A stretch of DNA of 64,000 bases from Clarkia xantiana subsp. parviflora (lineage: Eukaryota; Streptophyta; Magnoliopsida; Myrtales; Onagraceae), in NCBI GenBank assembly GCA_036873135.1, contig JAPTYO010000010.1:15311855-15375854 (forward strand). Direction: 5' to 3'. Position 1 is the first letter of the stretch; each line of letters begins with the position of its first letter. The notes beneath the pieces were generated by a model, which had not been told where the DNA came from, did not search any database, and saw only the letters and a program-made list of their open reading frames with translations. Positions 30,223 to 44,002 of the stretch are shown here, piece by piece. Position numbers and translations under genes: made by a program.

Positions 30223-30500
30223 GATGGAACGATGATGATCAACAAATTAGCTAGGGTTACTACTGCGATGCGCGTGTGTGTGTGTGTGAAGATAGAGAAT
30301 TAGTGGAGTTTTTCCTTTCACTCACACTACACCTTATATATATATATGATACAATATATATCATAAATATATTTCGTAAATATTGAATAATATATATGGT
30401 ATATTTTCGGATATATACCCAATATATATGGAAGTATGGATTTTTTCAGATATATATTTTCCCAAATATATAAGGAAGTATTGCTTATTTTTTTTTTTTT
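29974..30500. other. Blended junction zone of unit 2
   Basis: The first part (29974-30062) aligns partly to the unknown gene (GCACTAGTTGTTTTCTTG, CAGGTTGGA, GTCGACTC) and partly to 23105-23190 (TTAATCTAACAC, GACCAGGTATCTG). From 30310 on, the AT-rich repeats of 8040-8240 appear with scattered small deletions, becoming worse rightward until a T run joins to the CACTA interior. Both sides outside this zone are near-perfect copies. Confidence 0.8.
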
Positions 30501-30876
30501 TTTCTGAAATGAGACATTGCTTCCTTTACACGACGGAACTCGGCGAGGATATGGGTGTTTCAGTCCCCTCGCACACTCCGTCAAGTAAGGATCGGCTCCT
30601 TCTCCATCCAGTGATTTCCTCCAAAACCCTAAACCTATGATTCTCTGGATTCTGGAGACAAAAGGATGGCTTGGTGATTCTATCTCTCTCGGATCTATGG
30701 ATTTCTTTCTTCAACAGCTGTTGGATCTCTTCTGCAGCTTCACCCTCCACCATCTCGGCCGCGTCATCCTCTGTGTCTAATTCCATATTTCGGACCGCAA
30801 GCATTGATTCATGGCCCCTTAAGGAGGAATCAAATTCCACTATGCAAGAGTTCGCATCTCCATATCCGATTCCACA

Positions 30877-31166
30877 ATGCAGAAGCTCGGATTTCCGAGT
30901 ATGAAGACGTTGGATCAGTTCAAGTCTCTGTCGAGATCCGCGGAACCACGAAGAGCGTGTCCTTCCCTCATCGTCCATTTTCAGATTCACTTTCTATTGG
31001 ATGTTTTGCCAATTTGATCACAGCAGGTATTAATCTAAATTTCACATGTTTGTTCTGAATCAGCCTTAGTTTGAGTGATCCTACTGATTGTCGGCATTGA
31101 TCTTTTGCTGAACGGAGAAACTAGTGAAAGAGCAAGCATCTGTAAAAAAGTGATCTCGAAATGGCG
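30877..31166 (+). pseudogene. ZYP1: ZYP1-like fragment, unit 2
   Basis: Same two exon-like pieces as at 23966-24255 (30877-31026 and 31116-31166), with the same frameshifts and the same lost acceptor. Confidence 0.6.
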
Positions 31167-32457
31167 GTATGAAAGCTTTAGGTCATATTATCTGCATTTT
31201 GTTCACTATCTATGGCTTAATAATCCGCAATTTGTATCTTATGTTGAATGTTAAACGTCTTTGGTCCTTGGATGTTGATTTTGGAACCTGTCCTTCTGTT
31301 GGATGCTGTTGTTGAATTGCTTTATGTAAAAAACGTATGGGTTTACATGAAACTAGACATCTCCCAGCTTCCATTCCCCACATATTTTGGTGGTGAGGAT
31401 GAAGATGAAGATTTGGAACCCATAGTTACGCTGATCCTAACTTTTATTTAAAGTTGGGCAATAAGCAGGTATTTACATCAAATCAAATCAATCATTTTGA
31501 TCCTTAAATTGATTAACCCTAAGCTGGACATTATTGTTCTAAAATCTGTTCATGGTAATGTACTACCACAGTTCTTCTTCGATTGAATTCCTGACTGATA
31601 TGGCATACAGGATTACAGTCATTTTACTACTTGTAGTAGCACAAAGTATGTAATTCAGTTGATTCGCTGGTCCTGAATTTAGGAGATTAGGAAGTCGTAG
31701 AGTTTTTATTTTGGATGACCTCAATCATATCTGTTTAATCCCATCTTGGAATGAAGAAGATATGAAATTGGAATTTTATATGCATTTTTGGAATTTTATG
31801 GACCTGAAAAATCATTCATTGCTTTTGAATCTGCTTAACTTTGTATCCAATTGCCAAAATCTGGGTCCGCACCTATAGCTGGTGATGGGCAAGTTGAAGA
31901 ATTTAGATACATACTTATTTGGACTGCCAATGATTTGATTAAACCTAGTCAGTTTTTTTAGAGTCCATTTGTTTTTCCCTGTTGAAGGTGAAGTTGGTGC
32001 CTAAGCCTAACTGATCTTGTGCTGATTTTAACTTTTTATGCATTTTCATAGACATATGTTGCTCACGATCTTAGGTGGAAAGTTACTTAAATCTGGTTTT
32101 CAATCACCATAGCACGTAACTTTGTTTTTTTTCTTAGTTCTGGTTTGTGGGTGTATGTTTTTCTGATTAAGGTTAACTCAGTTTGATGTGAGCAACAGTG
32201 TTTCAATTATCTTTGATAAGTATTGAGCATGTCTTCTTATATTACAGTTCTAGTAAGGTGGCCTGACATATGCTTAATATAATAGTTCTAATTTATTGCT
32301 TTAGTTCTGATGGTCTAATCCCACACTGTGAATTCCACCAATATGTGCCTTAATCCATGTTATGAGCAATGCTTTTTTTTGTTTTAAAAAGATGTTTTGA
32401 GCAGTATCAATTTGTAACTAATTTCCTGGATAATTTTTTTACCCTCTTTTTCAACAG

Positions 32458-32993
32458 GTTGCTTGGATCCGGAAAATTTCAGGCAGTTTAAGCTTGTCAA
32501 ACGGGAATAGCTGAGCCATAATGTTGCAGAATTGACTATTGACTATTGCATTATTTTCATTAACACAGTTGCAGAACTAGTATTAACTACTTCAGATGCA
32601 ATCAGGTTAGTTGGAGTGCTCTCCTCTTTTTTGTGTATTGAGCACCCTCTTGATGAATACTAATGAAATCCTTATCTTTAACGAAGAACAAGGAGTTAAC
32701 TCGAACTGGAAAATTCTACCTCAAACTAAAGTCCTAGCCATGAGCAAACTCTCTATGTTTTGCATTTTGAATAGATTGTTGCGTAAAATTAGGGAAGATG
32801 GAGTGAACTAATTTACAGAGACAAGTTTGAATTCTATGGTTATTGTACTGTTATAATTTCACAGTAAACAATATTTTATCAACGTCTCGTATTGTTGACC
32901 AGGGGCAATGATGCCCAGGGAGAGGAGGTTATAAAGCCGTACACTCCAACAACCTTGGATTCTTATGTTGGGCACTTTGAATTGGTGATCAAG
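32458..32993 (+). pseudogene. CBR1: CBR1-like fragment, unit 2
   Basis: Same as 25547-26082, including the in-frame TAG after 'FKLVKRE'. Confidence 0.75.
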
Positions 32994-34117
32994 GTATCAT
33001 CATTTGGAAAATTCTTTATCATCAGAATATATATGCTTCTAACATTATCATCTCTGTTCTACCAAATTCTTCATCTGTTTATCACATTTAGTTGGTGCCT
33101 CAATCATATCTGTTTAATCCCATATCTGCTTTTAATTATTCACTTATCTTTGTTTCAGTCAGTAGACCATAACTATGCAAACCCAATATGGGAGGAATTA
33201 TTGAATTCAATGCTTCTAATGGTAACACTAATTCAGGGTATGTATCTATCTATGCATTGTCTAATCAACGCTCAATTTATTCTGCTTGTGGGGTACCAAG
33301 TAAAATCAGTTAATTAGGTTGTGGGGTACCAAGTTAAATCAGTTGATTAGGTTGTTCTTTTCTGCCACTATTATGCTGCATATGTGTTAGTAAATTCGGT
33401 TTATTCTGTTCACAGGATAAGTTGGATGAAGTTGCAAAGAAGATTAATAGTGCTATGATTTTGAGCAGGGACTTGAATGGTGGTATGATTTTGAGCGGCT
33501 TTGAATTTTAGAGTTCTCTTTGATTATATGTCTTAGCTTAATTTTGTAGTTAATGGACACATTTGTTATTTAATATGATAGTACACTTAACTATGTAATC
33601 TTTCAAGTTTTATATGATATCATACTTTTGCATTATATATTGGGTTATTAATATTAATTATAATATATATATATATATAATAATAATAATATTATTATTA
33701 TTATATTAATATATATTTTAATAATTCCTCAAAAAATCCCTCATAAATTCCTAAGAATATAATTCCTCAAAAAACTCTCGGTAAGTTCATAAAATTAAAC
33801 CCTTACAATTCTCTAAAAAAATCCCTTAAAAATGGACCCTCAAAAAATCCATTAGTAATTTATTACCGAAAACTCTAAAAAATTCTCTAACTATTTTTTG
33901 AGGGATTTGATTTTTAGACTGTTTGGTAAGGATTTTTTAACTGAAATCCCTCACAAATGTTTTTAAGGGATTTCCCTATAAAACCGCATTTTTTCTGGCG
34001 GGGCTATTTGCTAGAAGCATGTCTCTTACAAAATCCCTCACAATATGATTTTTTTGAGGAATTTTTAAAAATCCCTCAAAAAATTGACCCTCACAAATTA
34101 AAGAATTTCTTGTAGTG

Positions 34118-34282
34118 GGTCCACCTCTCCTTGCAAGATGACCGTGCTTGTGTGACGAGGCATGGTTCACATTTGACATAATTTTGGTGGAAGAGTTTTA
34201 CCTCTTCCTACGACTTAGTTTATAGACCGTAAAATCCGATGTTATATTTCATTATAACGTCGATAGATTATATATTCACGTC
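34118..34282 (-). repeat. Copia LTR stub at the unit 2/3 junction
   Basis: Same sequence and same end point (ATTCACGTC before the PhzF ATG) as 27208-27372. Confidence 0.7.
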
Positions 34283-35894
34283 ATGTCGAATTCACTCGTC
34301 CAGTGCTCAGTGGTTCGTAATCCGCATCAGTAACCTACCTAACAATGATGCTTTTAATTTCTCTCACGGTCGTTTAATTTGGGAACATTCATTCATTCCA
34401 TTACTACTTTGTTGATCAGGTTGATGCATTCACAGACGAAGCATTCAAGGGAAACCCAGCCGCTGTGTGTTTTCTCGAGGAAGAGAAAAGCGAGGCATGG
34501 CTTCAGTCTGTCGCAGCTGAGTTCAACATCTCCGAGACCTGTTATTTGACTCGAATTTCTGACACAGAGGTCAACGGAGTTCCAAGGTTCGGTCTCCAAT
34601 GGTTCACCCCAATCACCGAGGTTGTCTTACTCACTTTCCTGAATCTAGGAGCCCTATGCTTAAAAGCTGCAATTTTTTCACCCTAAATCTACCGAATTTA
34701 CCTGATTTAGATTATGTAAAAGATGCAAACTTTTGCTCAAAGTAGAAAATTACATTTCCATTTCAGCTGCTTATCACTATCACATTGATTTGGTATCTGA
34801 TGTACCTTGCCATTCAGGTTCCTCTCTGTGGTCATGCAACATTAGCAGCTTCGCACGCTCTTTTCACGTCTGTGGTGTCAAACTCGGACCTGATCGAGTT
34901 TAGCACCTTGTCGGGGATTCTAACTGCTAAGAAAATTCCTCAGATAAACATCCGAAATGGTCAAGTTTGTGGATTCCTTATCGAACTAGATTTTCCCACG
35001 ATTCCTCTCAAGGATTATAATGCTGACCATATTGATACCATATCGAAAGCACTGAATGGGGCTTCGATCATTGACATGAAAATGACTGTGAATGATGACC
35101 TCTTTGTAATGTTCTTAAGCACCCTTATATAAAATACAGTGCTAATGAACACATTTTCATGGTTTGTGTGTTATGATTGATGTTTCAAAGCGATTTGCAG
35201 ATTGTTTTACCGTCAGCTAAGGCGATTCAGAGCTTTGAGCCTCAGTTTGATGAAATCGTCAAGTGTCCTGGGAGAGGCATCATCATATCAGCAGTTGGCC
35301 CTCCAGACAGCTGCTTTGATTTTTACAGCCGATCCTTCTGCCCTGAGCTCGGGATCGATGAGGCAAGCAGTTGTGATGATCTTCCCTAATATAATTACAA
35401 AAGAACATACTGAACTAGTCCTTTTTCATAGTAAATGGGACTTAAGCCAATTTTCAAACAGCATATTGGGTCACTTTTATCTAAAAAAAAGGGGGGGGGG
35501 GGGGGGGGGGGGGGGAAGAATAGAAATGATAGAAAAATAAGAAATGGTCTTCAATTTGATTTTGTTGGTTGCTGCATTTTGTTGTTCAGGATCCAGTTGG
35601 TGGTGCTACACATTGTGCCTTGGAAGTGTATTGGAGTGATAAGTTAGGGAAAGAAGATTTCGTTGCGAATGCGGTACTACTTTCTGTTTCTACCTTTAAC
35701 CGATTAAACATCTAAAATTCAATGTGTAGAGTATAGATGAAACAAAAGCTGAATGAATACTATGTATGTTGGTTTATGATGAGTAGGCGTCTCCTAGAGG
35801 AGGTATAGTAGATCTGCACTTGGACAGGACGAACCAGAGAGTGCTGCTGCGAGGTAAAGCGGTTACTATCATGAAAGGCTCTCTTCTCGTTTGA
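34283..35894 (+). CDS. PhzF-family isomerase-like protein, copy 3
   Basis: Exons are 34283-34312, 34420-34620, 34818-35105, 35201-35362, 35590-35673 and 35787-35894; 290 residues. It has Cys at residue 8 and the same intron 1 bases as copies 2 and 4, so copies 2-4 descend from one junction event. GC donor in intron 4 and a 25-G run. The LTR stub replaces the native upstream region. Confidence 0.8.
35491..35515 (+). repeat. Poly-G tract (25 G) in PhzF copy 3 intron 4
   Basis: Same site as in copy 1, two G shorter. Confidence 0.85.
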
Positions 35895-36151
35895 GCTAGC
35901 TACGGCCCTGCAAAAACAGCAACCGGTTTCTGTTGAAGATGGTTTGCTGTTGAATGTTGTTGTCTTTGTACTATTGAAACAAATGATGTTGTATATTTGT
36001 CTATCCAACCAAAGAATTGCCTTTCTATCCTATAATAAATAATAAATAAATGGTGAGTAATTTAGTTTATATATTGCTTGTTTGGTATAAATCTTATACA
36101 TGGTGCTAAGGGATTTGTAGTTTATTTGACACCAGTTCTATGAAAATATAA

Positions 36152-36223
36152 GCATTTGTAGTCCAACGGTTAGGATAATTGCCTTCCAAGCAATAGACCC
36201 GGGTTCGACTCCCGGCAAACGCA
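36152..36223 (+). tRNA. tRNA-Gly(UCC): tRNA-Gly (anticodon UCC), copy 3
   Basis: Identical to copy 1, including the A-C acceptor mismatch. Confidence 0.9.
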
Positions 36224-36501
36224 TACACTTACATTCTGTTGAAATCGTTTTTACTCAAATTTGCAGAATGCAACAGTTGTTAAGAGTCAAACTACTGATA
36301 AACTCCATTAGAAAAAAACAACAGAACTGATGATAATGATTAACTAAACTCTATTTTGCAGAATTATTACGCATAAAAGAGGGTCCAAAAATAAAATTTC
36401 ATTCACGTTATATATTTGCTTGAACAACCAATGTAATACATTACAAAGCGTGTAATTAATTCTATTATATGCAAATCATGTCGTCTAAAAAAGAAGATGA
36501 T

Positions 36502-37161
36502 CTAGACTTTGAGAAATAATCCCAACTTCTCGAGCGGTTTTTCATTGCGGGCACCATAAAAGGCTTCCATGACCCATTCGCTGTCTCCAAACATTCGATC
36601 CAATTGGGTCATGGTGTCGTAGTAATTATTAGGAATATCGACGGTTTTGGTGATGCTTTCGATCTTTATCCTTGCTGCTTCCCTCTCCCTTTGACGCTTC
36701 ATCTGCCGCCACAATCTCACAGTACAACGGTTCTTCTCATCATCTTCACTGCTAATTGTTTCTTGCACTGCAAGCTTGTTGGACATCACTACTTGAACAG
36801 GAACAGGAACAGGAACAGGAACTGGAACTGGAGGAGCAGCAACATGATCAATATCACCCGACTTTGACGGAGGATTCCTGAAGAATCGGAATCGAAGCTT
36901 CAATCCGCCCAGACGTTCCACCTGCACTAGTTGTTTTCTTGTCTCTGAAGCAGCAGCAGCAGGTTGGATACCATCATCTGATTTGCAGGTGCTACTGTCG
37001 ACTCTCTTAGTAGTAGTATATTGCTGCACAGGTGCCCTAATTTTTCTGACATCCTTGGACTTGCTTATTTTCTTCTTCATCGCAGAGGAGTAAAGACGAG
37101 AACAAGAAGTAGAGGATGAATGTCGTCTTCTGATCGGCATGGTAGGCATCTCCAGAATCAA
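36502..37161 (-). CDS. Unrecognised basic protein with Val-Pro repeat, copy 3
   Basis: 219 residues, identical in translation to copy 1 (7291-7950). The AT-rich tandem repeats lie upstream as in unit 1. Function unknown. Confidence 0.55.
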   Translation of the reverse strand: MILEMPTMPIRRRHSSSTSCSRLYSSAMKKKISKSKDVRKIRAPVQQYTTTKRVDSSTCKSDDGIQPAAAASETRKQLVQVERLGGLKLRFRFFRNPPSKSGDIDHVAAPPVPVPVPVPVPVQVVMSNKLAVQETISSEDDEKNRCTVRLWRQMKRQREREAARIKIESITKTVDIPNNYYDTMTQLDRMFGDSEWVMEAFYGARNEKPLEKLGLFLKV

Positions 37162-37337
37162 GATGGAACGATGATGATCAACAAATTAGCTAGGGTTACT
37201 ACTGCGATGCGCGTGTGTGTGTGTGTGAAGATAGAGAATTAGTGGAGTTTTTTCCTTTCACTCACACTACACTCATATATATATATATATGATACAATAT
37301 ATATCATAAATATATTTCGTAAATATTGAATAATATA

Positions 37338-37469
37338 TATGGATATATTTTCGGATATATATTTTCCCAATATATATGGAAGTATGGATATATTTTCAGA
37401 TATATATTTTCCCAAATATATATGGAAGTATGGATATATTTTCGGATATATATTTTCCCAGATATATGG
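37338..37469. repeat. Three tandem repeats of about 46 bp, unit 3
   Basis: Same as 8127-8258. Confidence 0.8.
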
Positions 37470-38096
37470 AAGCTCACTTCCATTTACTTGGGTTCCAAGT
37501 ATTAACGCGTTAATCTCACTTAGACACACATAACTAGTTTAAGTACGGTAAATCCCTCCTAAATTATAATTTATTATTCACTCAAATAAAATAGTGTGTA
37601 CTAGCTACTACAGTAGTAAGTATTACACACTATATTTTGTAGGCACAATGCTGTTAATGTTCTAAATTATATATACTGCGTATTCATACAAATAAGACCT
37701 GTAAATGTTGTTTCTAAACAACAAAATTATCATAAAACTCAAATAACATCAAATGCATTAACAATTAAAAGTTTAATCTAGATAGTCATCCCAACAATAG
37801 TATATAGCACAATATTCTTAGAATAAAACACTGATAATCCAACAATAATTCCTAAATAAGCTGCAACTATATGTTGATTACCAATCTAACCATCTGTAGA
37901 CTGATTACTTCCGGTTCCATCTCCAGATTGATCGATACACTGCAATGTAAAAATCAATACAAAATTGATATCAAATACGTAGTACACTATAATTCCAAAA
38001 TAATTCAATATTTTTAAAAGGTAGTTAAATATTGGCAAAAAAAATATATATATATATAATAGCTAGATAGCTTATTTTGCTTACTCTATTCTGACT

Positions 38097-38809
38097 TGAT
38101 GAAGATCCACCACCACCAATTCTATATCCAGTAAAAGCACTTCCAAATTCATGTCCCATGAAGTTAAGCTATACATGTATGTTGAACAATAGTAAACACA
38201 CAGTAATTTACTAATTAATGCTATCAATTAGTAAGATGCTTACTTGATTTGCATTTGTTGGTGCTCCATTAAAATGGACCACATTTGCACTTGGGACCAC
38301 TTTGCACTTGGGACCATAAAACCACTCTGCGGCGAGCTCTGATGTTTATTCATGTTAAAATATACACTCAAGTCATTCAATAATGATCCCCACACAATTT
38401 AGAACTAATTAAGACAATTTATCAACCATTAGAATACTTACTTGATTTGCATTTTTCGGTGCACCATTCATATGGATCACACTTGCATTCCCAAATCCAT
38501 GCCCCATGAAATTAAGCTATACATGTTTATAAAATAAAATGATTACCACGATGTGTAAAACAAATTATGTTAAGAACCATTCAGATACTTACTTGATTTG
38601 CAACTGCACTTGATTGACCAATACCACTACTATGCCCTCTAGGCTGTGTCATTTGGTCCTTGTATTTAAAAAAAAAATCAGCAATTAGTTGACCAAATAT
38701 ATACATAAAGTATATTCTCATATTCATTAAATATTTGAGACTCCATAAAAAACATCAAATACTAACATTTTCTAATTACAATAAAGTCTAATAATACACT
38801 ACATTGTAG

Positions 38810-38854
<45 letters not shown>

Positions 38855-40688
38855 TTACAAAATTTGTATTCGCTGGACGAACACCACATCCACCAAATCC
38901 ATATCTCGTGAAATTTATCTGTGTATATATAAAAGGTTAATCATATATATACTAACACAAACCCAACTTTATGTGTAAATTGAGCATACTTTAGAAAAAA
39001 AATGAGCATACTTACTTGATTCGTATTTAGCAAAGGAGCAATACCACCGGAACCTAAACTTGTAGATGGTGTAAAATTACCAGCACCGCTTATGAAACTT
39101 TGAAATGAATTGAAACCATTCATATCGGCCTGCAATTTTGCAATCTGAGATTCGTATCCAGATTGCATGGTTTGGAACTGTTTGAGCATTTCCCCAATTT
39201 GTGCACTCATTCTTTCTTCCTGTTTACGCGATCCTTCTTCGAGGCATGATCGCACACGTCTTTCTACTTCTTGTTCAGTCATCTTACATTTTCTAGACAA
39301 TTGTGCCATGGTAGGTGTGACACCAAGCACATAACCAAGGATTCTCCCAAGCTTATTGCCACATATGACTTCCTGATATACACCTTGCTCTATTGCAGCT
39401 GGATTCTCATGTGGGTTGTCGGTGGTACGCTGTTGTAAATTGGATTTACATTGTTGCTGTATCATAATCCATAAAGAGCAGTACCACATCATAATCCACT
39501 ATTTCTAGAAGAAAAATGATAATATAGTTTGGTTGTAAAAAAAAAGAAGCAATTACCACTAATGTGGATGTAACTTCATCAATAAATAATCCGCTACTTT
39601 TATGAATACGGGCATACTCATAAAATTCAAGTTTTCCCACTTGTTGTTTATGTTCTTTTTCCTGCCAAATTAAAATGATAAAACTGTTTAAATACCAATT
39701 TAGGTAATTTAAAACAAAGTTTGATATAAAAACTCATACCAATCTAAATTTTGCACAGACAAAACTTTCTTTTCCAGTTGTATGAAGAGACGTCTGCATT
39801 GAACGAGCATGTTTTCCAATCTTTGATAATTTCTACATGGACAATATAAAAGCTTAATAACATGTAATATGGATTAGATGTGTTATTCACACATGCAACC
39901 AAGTTGTACTAACCTGCCCTTCTTCAGAAAACCAGTAGTTTACTAGTTGTTCCCATTGCCATTGCGGCACTCCATCAATGACATTTGCTTTGACTTCTTC
40001 TGGTGTAGCACCTGGTTTGAGGTAATATTTCTTCAAATTTGACTTATAATCCTTCCAATTCTTAGCGATGGATGCTAGTACATACTTGTTAAAGTCTCCA
40101 TAGGAATTATCCAAACAAACAAACTTTTCCTGTAAACATGTATAAATGAGTATGAATAAGTAATTTTTTGGGCCATCAAAATATGACGTTGAAAGATAAA
40201 TAACATATAACTTTACCTTCACTAAACCTAATAAATGCTGCTTGTAGTTCTCCAGCACCTTCTTCCATTTTTTTTAAATTCAAAGGACATAAGTCGGACT
40301 TGCGAGCCTTTTCCCCAAGCCAATTTCCTAGAGCTTTCGCCGCTTTTCCAACAGGTTGGCATACCTCATTCAGGGGCACAATTATTCTTCCATCATCAAA
40401 CGTCCAGACATCATGTGCAACAATATGACTCTTCTTCCAATATCGGCGACCAGAGTTAGCTGTAAAGCAAGATCAAACATTTTAAGACACTATGATTTAA
40501 TGACTATAAATAAAATTGAGATAAATAAGATAGATATACATCACCTAAAATCTCGACATGGGTGAGCATTATCTATGTTTCATCTTCTTCTACAATAGAA
40601 GAGTTGTTAGCTTGTGATGCAACTTGATTGGTGGACAGCTCTCTCACTTCATCATGACTGTAATCCATTGAACCTGATTGCGTTATTG
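38097..40688 (-). pseudogene. CACTA-type Transposase_24-like gene, unit 3
   Basis: Same exon series as 8886-11495, including the repeated small exons at 38097-38923 and the coiled-coil exon (about 39018-39445). One intron base differs (T at 39525 against C at 10332). Confidence 0.6.
38812..38853. repeat. AT dinucleotide repeat, unit 3
   Basis: Shorter by 18 bp than the unit 1 tract. Confidence 0.85.
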
Positions 40689-40805
40689 GCATCTGCAAAA
40701 TATTGAGATTAATGAGAATAGTATACTCATTTTTACATTAGAATATTCATATTTCAATAAAATATAACACATACAATGCAATATGTACAAAAAAAGAAGT
40801 AAAAC

Positions 40806-41479
40806 TTATTCATCATCATCTTCTCGAATCCAACTATAATGATTGTTAAGCTCATCAACATCTAATGCATTATAAGGCATGCATTGCCTAGAATCATCAT
40901 CATCAACATCATTATCATCATCATCATCACAGTGAGTGTTTCCCATATCATATGTGTCTCTTGGTTTCATCTCAACCACTTGGTGCCAATACGGATATTT
41001 AGGATCTCGCACATAAAACACTTGCTTGACTTGATATGAAAACACAAAAGGATCATCACGCAAGCGTTCTCCTGTATGAATCAACTTGGACAAATTAACT
41101 AAGATTGTGCCGTTTGAATCCTTTTTTTATCCCCCTAGGAGATTTAACATCGATCCAATCACAGCGAAATAGAACAACTAAGTGCCTCCCATAGTAACTA
41201 ACTTCTACAATATCTTAAAGTCGGCCATAATAAGCTTCACCATCTGCCTCCACCATTATACCACTGTTTTGACTCTTTCTTCTTCTCACGGTCTTTGGTG
41301 TGGAATATGTATCCATTGACAGAAAAACCACTAAATCTCCTAACAATTGAATTTGGACCAGTCGCAAGAGCAATTAATTCATCTGAATATTTATTTGCAA
41401 ACATTTCAGGAACCTGTAATGTTAGAAATACCATGAGCATTAAAGTACTTGCACTCATGAATCCATATTGTTTATTCAA
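40806..41479 (-). pseudogene. DUF4216-like transposase relic, unit 3
   Basis: Same frames and same breaks as 11613-12286. Confidence 0.6.
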
Positions 41480-41862
41480 ACAAAATATGGGGATTGTAAT
41501 TCTCTCTACTTCTCGAGGGATAAACAGACCGAGAGGCTAGACTAGAAGGAATTGACGGAGAAATTTTGTGTTATATATGGTAATCTTTTTTGTAAAAGGG
41601 AAAAGACAAAGGCTCGGAGGAGTAGGTATCACTCCCCTATATTAGTTAATAATTTTAAGGGTTTTTCTTAGAATGCTCGAAAAAATCGATTCATGAAGGT
41701 TTCATTTCATAATCATTTCCTAAATAGATATATATCTTTCTGGTTTTGAACAGGTTTTCACAAACAAAAAGATTTTCTTTATCCACCAGCTTTGAAGGAA
41801 AGGTATTTCTTTGATGAAAATTGGTTGAAAAGCTTTATGTAGTTTTCTAATTGATCGCCCAT

Positions 41863-42118
41863 AACTATCTAAGAGTCGAGTAGGAATGACTCGCTATTGC
41901 CTCGGCTGCTGGGACATAATCATTATGGAGGAGAGATGGCCGAGTGGTTCAAGGCGTAGCAATGGAACTGATTCAACCAATTGTCTTGATCGTGGGATAT
42001 CATTGAGAAATAGGAATCCAAAGATTTCCTGCGATTATTTCTAGTATGGAATGAGTCAATCACCCCCTGGTTTCTTATCGAACAATAATTTAGATTTTTG
42101 GGAAGTCTCATAATCATC
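41863..42118. other. Plastid-derived patch, unit 3
   Basis: Same trnS-GGA 5' half and ycf2-like piece as 12670-12925. Confidence 0.5.
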
Positions 42119-42275
42119 CAATAATAATGGTTTCAATTTTTTCAAATAAACGAGTTGAAGACCTATTGATTCAGTCAACATAAACCTGTCTTTGAACCAG
42201 TTATACCCGAATCTAACCAACTGTAACCCGACCAACCCGAACCAACTATGACCCGACCCGAACCAACTATGAACC

Positions 42276-43994
42276 TGTTAGATTACGGGGAGTAATCACT
42301 ACGGATACTTAAAACAAAGTAGATGCTAGTAATCGGAATTACGCAGCGGAAGATTCGCACCTACCTTTAAGATGATCCGTAGACCCGAGATCTTCGAAGG
42401 AGGGAGTTCACGATCCTCCGGTCGGGACCCGTAGAAGTTCTTATTAGAGAAGCTCTACGCGGTACAAGGTGCACAGCAAATCTGATCGATTCTTGGCACG
42501 GGGACAGGTCTCTGGAATGTTTGCTTAGAAAGCAAATTGGCACACCTTGGCTAACTATAGGTTCGGCCGAAACACTGTGTGGGGTAGAGGGTTTTCTCTC
42601 TATAACACTCTAATGAGGGAATAATGATTAACCCTAAAAATCCCCTAACACCATTTATTTATAGGAGGAGCAAAGTGGACAAAAGTCCACTTTGCCCACA
42701 CCATTATTTTGGTTGGCCATGCATAGGGGAGGCCCATAATTTGGGCCTCTTATGTCAATTGGGATTTGGGTCTAGCCCAATTACCCTAATGTGACATTTA
42801 CCTAATTTCCTTAGGCAAACTATACATATTATGGGCTACCAATTACGGCGCCCATCACCATATGCTTACAGCCCCTATTCGCCGGAATGGGAGGGTGCCT
42901 GTTAATGTATTGTTGTCCAAATCTGCATCAACATTTCACTCATTCGATTTTCTCCTTGCTTCCGAATAGTTCATACGAGGTTTGCCGTGCGACCGGCGGA
43001 TACGACGGGAATCGTGCTACTCATCTGTTAGGAGTATTGTAGCGCCCGCGGAACGTTGATTCCCTTTTTCCAATCAACCTGTTATAAACAATATTTATAT
43101 TGTACCACGCTTTATCCTAGGTCAACTGTTAATTCTCCTTTTGCCTAGTTTCCACATAGGAATACTTCTCCAAGGCATCCGTACAAGTATTCTCAACCTT
43201 CAACTAATATCCGGTTGGTGGCCACCTAGTGAATACAAGATTAGTTGAATTACAGGTGAACTTGACCATCCCCATCGCTCATATCCTTAGGCAGACCCAA
43301 CCGGTTTCCAAAGACGTGGTCACTGGGCCTTTTTGTTCAGCACTACGCTCGTACGCCGGGAAGCGAGCATTGAGCATGACCTTAGATATGAGTTCTGAGT
43401 CCGTGAGGATACTTTATGTGCCTCTTCGTAAGGCTCCTGGGATCAATCACACGCTCGAGGTGAAGAAGTTTGCGCCCGCCAGAATCACGAGGATTCCTTC
43501 CTAGCACAACCGAGCTGTGACCCCGTGGTCCAACGTGGCACGCGTAGTATGAAGCACGTGTTGATAGCATACATGAACCTTGTAGGTTGACAAGAAAGGG
43601 ATATGTCAATCATTCTATCACAGACTCTCATCTAGCCCAGAATGTGGTATGATGATGAACAAAGTTCATCGCAACGATATGCAAAACGAAGATCGTGTCG
43701 ATTTACTTCGAAACTAGATAATCGTTTTGCTTAATCAGGTTTATCCCCCTGACTCTTGGTCAGTCTTGCTTGGTAGAGGCCTCCCTCCACCGCAAGACTA
43801 CCGTACCTGTATTACTAGGTAAGGCCCACATTCGACATAGTTTGGCAGAGGATTGCGTCCTCCTACGACTTAGTTTATAGACCGTAAATCTTATGTAATC
43901 AAAACATTATGACGTCGATTGATCATAAACTTAGTTGCAATTCTATCGCTTACAAAATGTAACTTTCTAATATCAAAATGTTATCACAGATACA
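42276..43994 (-). repeat. Left LTR (3' LTR) of copia, unit 3
   Basis: Same limits (TGTTAG...GATACA) as 13083-14801. Confidence 0.75.
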
Positions 43995-44002
43995 TGCCAT
44001 TT

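Larger units (their letters stand above)
30490..34117 (+). mobile_element. CACTA element, left-truncated (unit 2)
   Basis: Matches 23576-27207 of unit 1 (shift 6911, then 6910) including the right end TTTCTTGTAGTG. The left terminal repeat and the first 880 bp or so are missing, so this copy could not be mobilised. Confidence 0.85.
27373..34282 (+). repeat. Tandem unit 2 (6.9 kb, short form)
   Basis: It contains PhzF, tRNA-Gly and a broken unknown gene, then jumps at about 30490 into the interior of the CACTA element and continues to its end and the LTR stub. Relative to unit 1 it lacks the equivalent of about 8250-23570. The flanks of the jump are near-identical to unit 1 but the jump zone is strongly altered. 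Confidence 0.85.
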
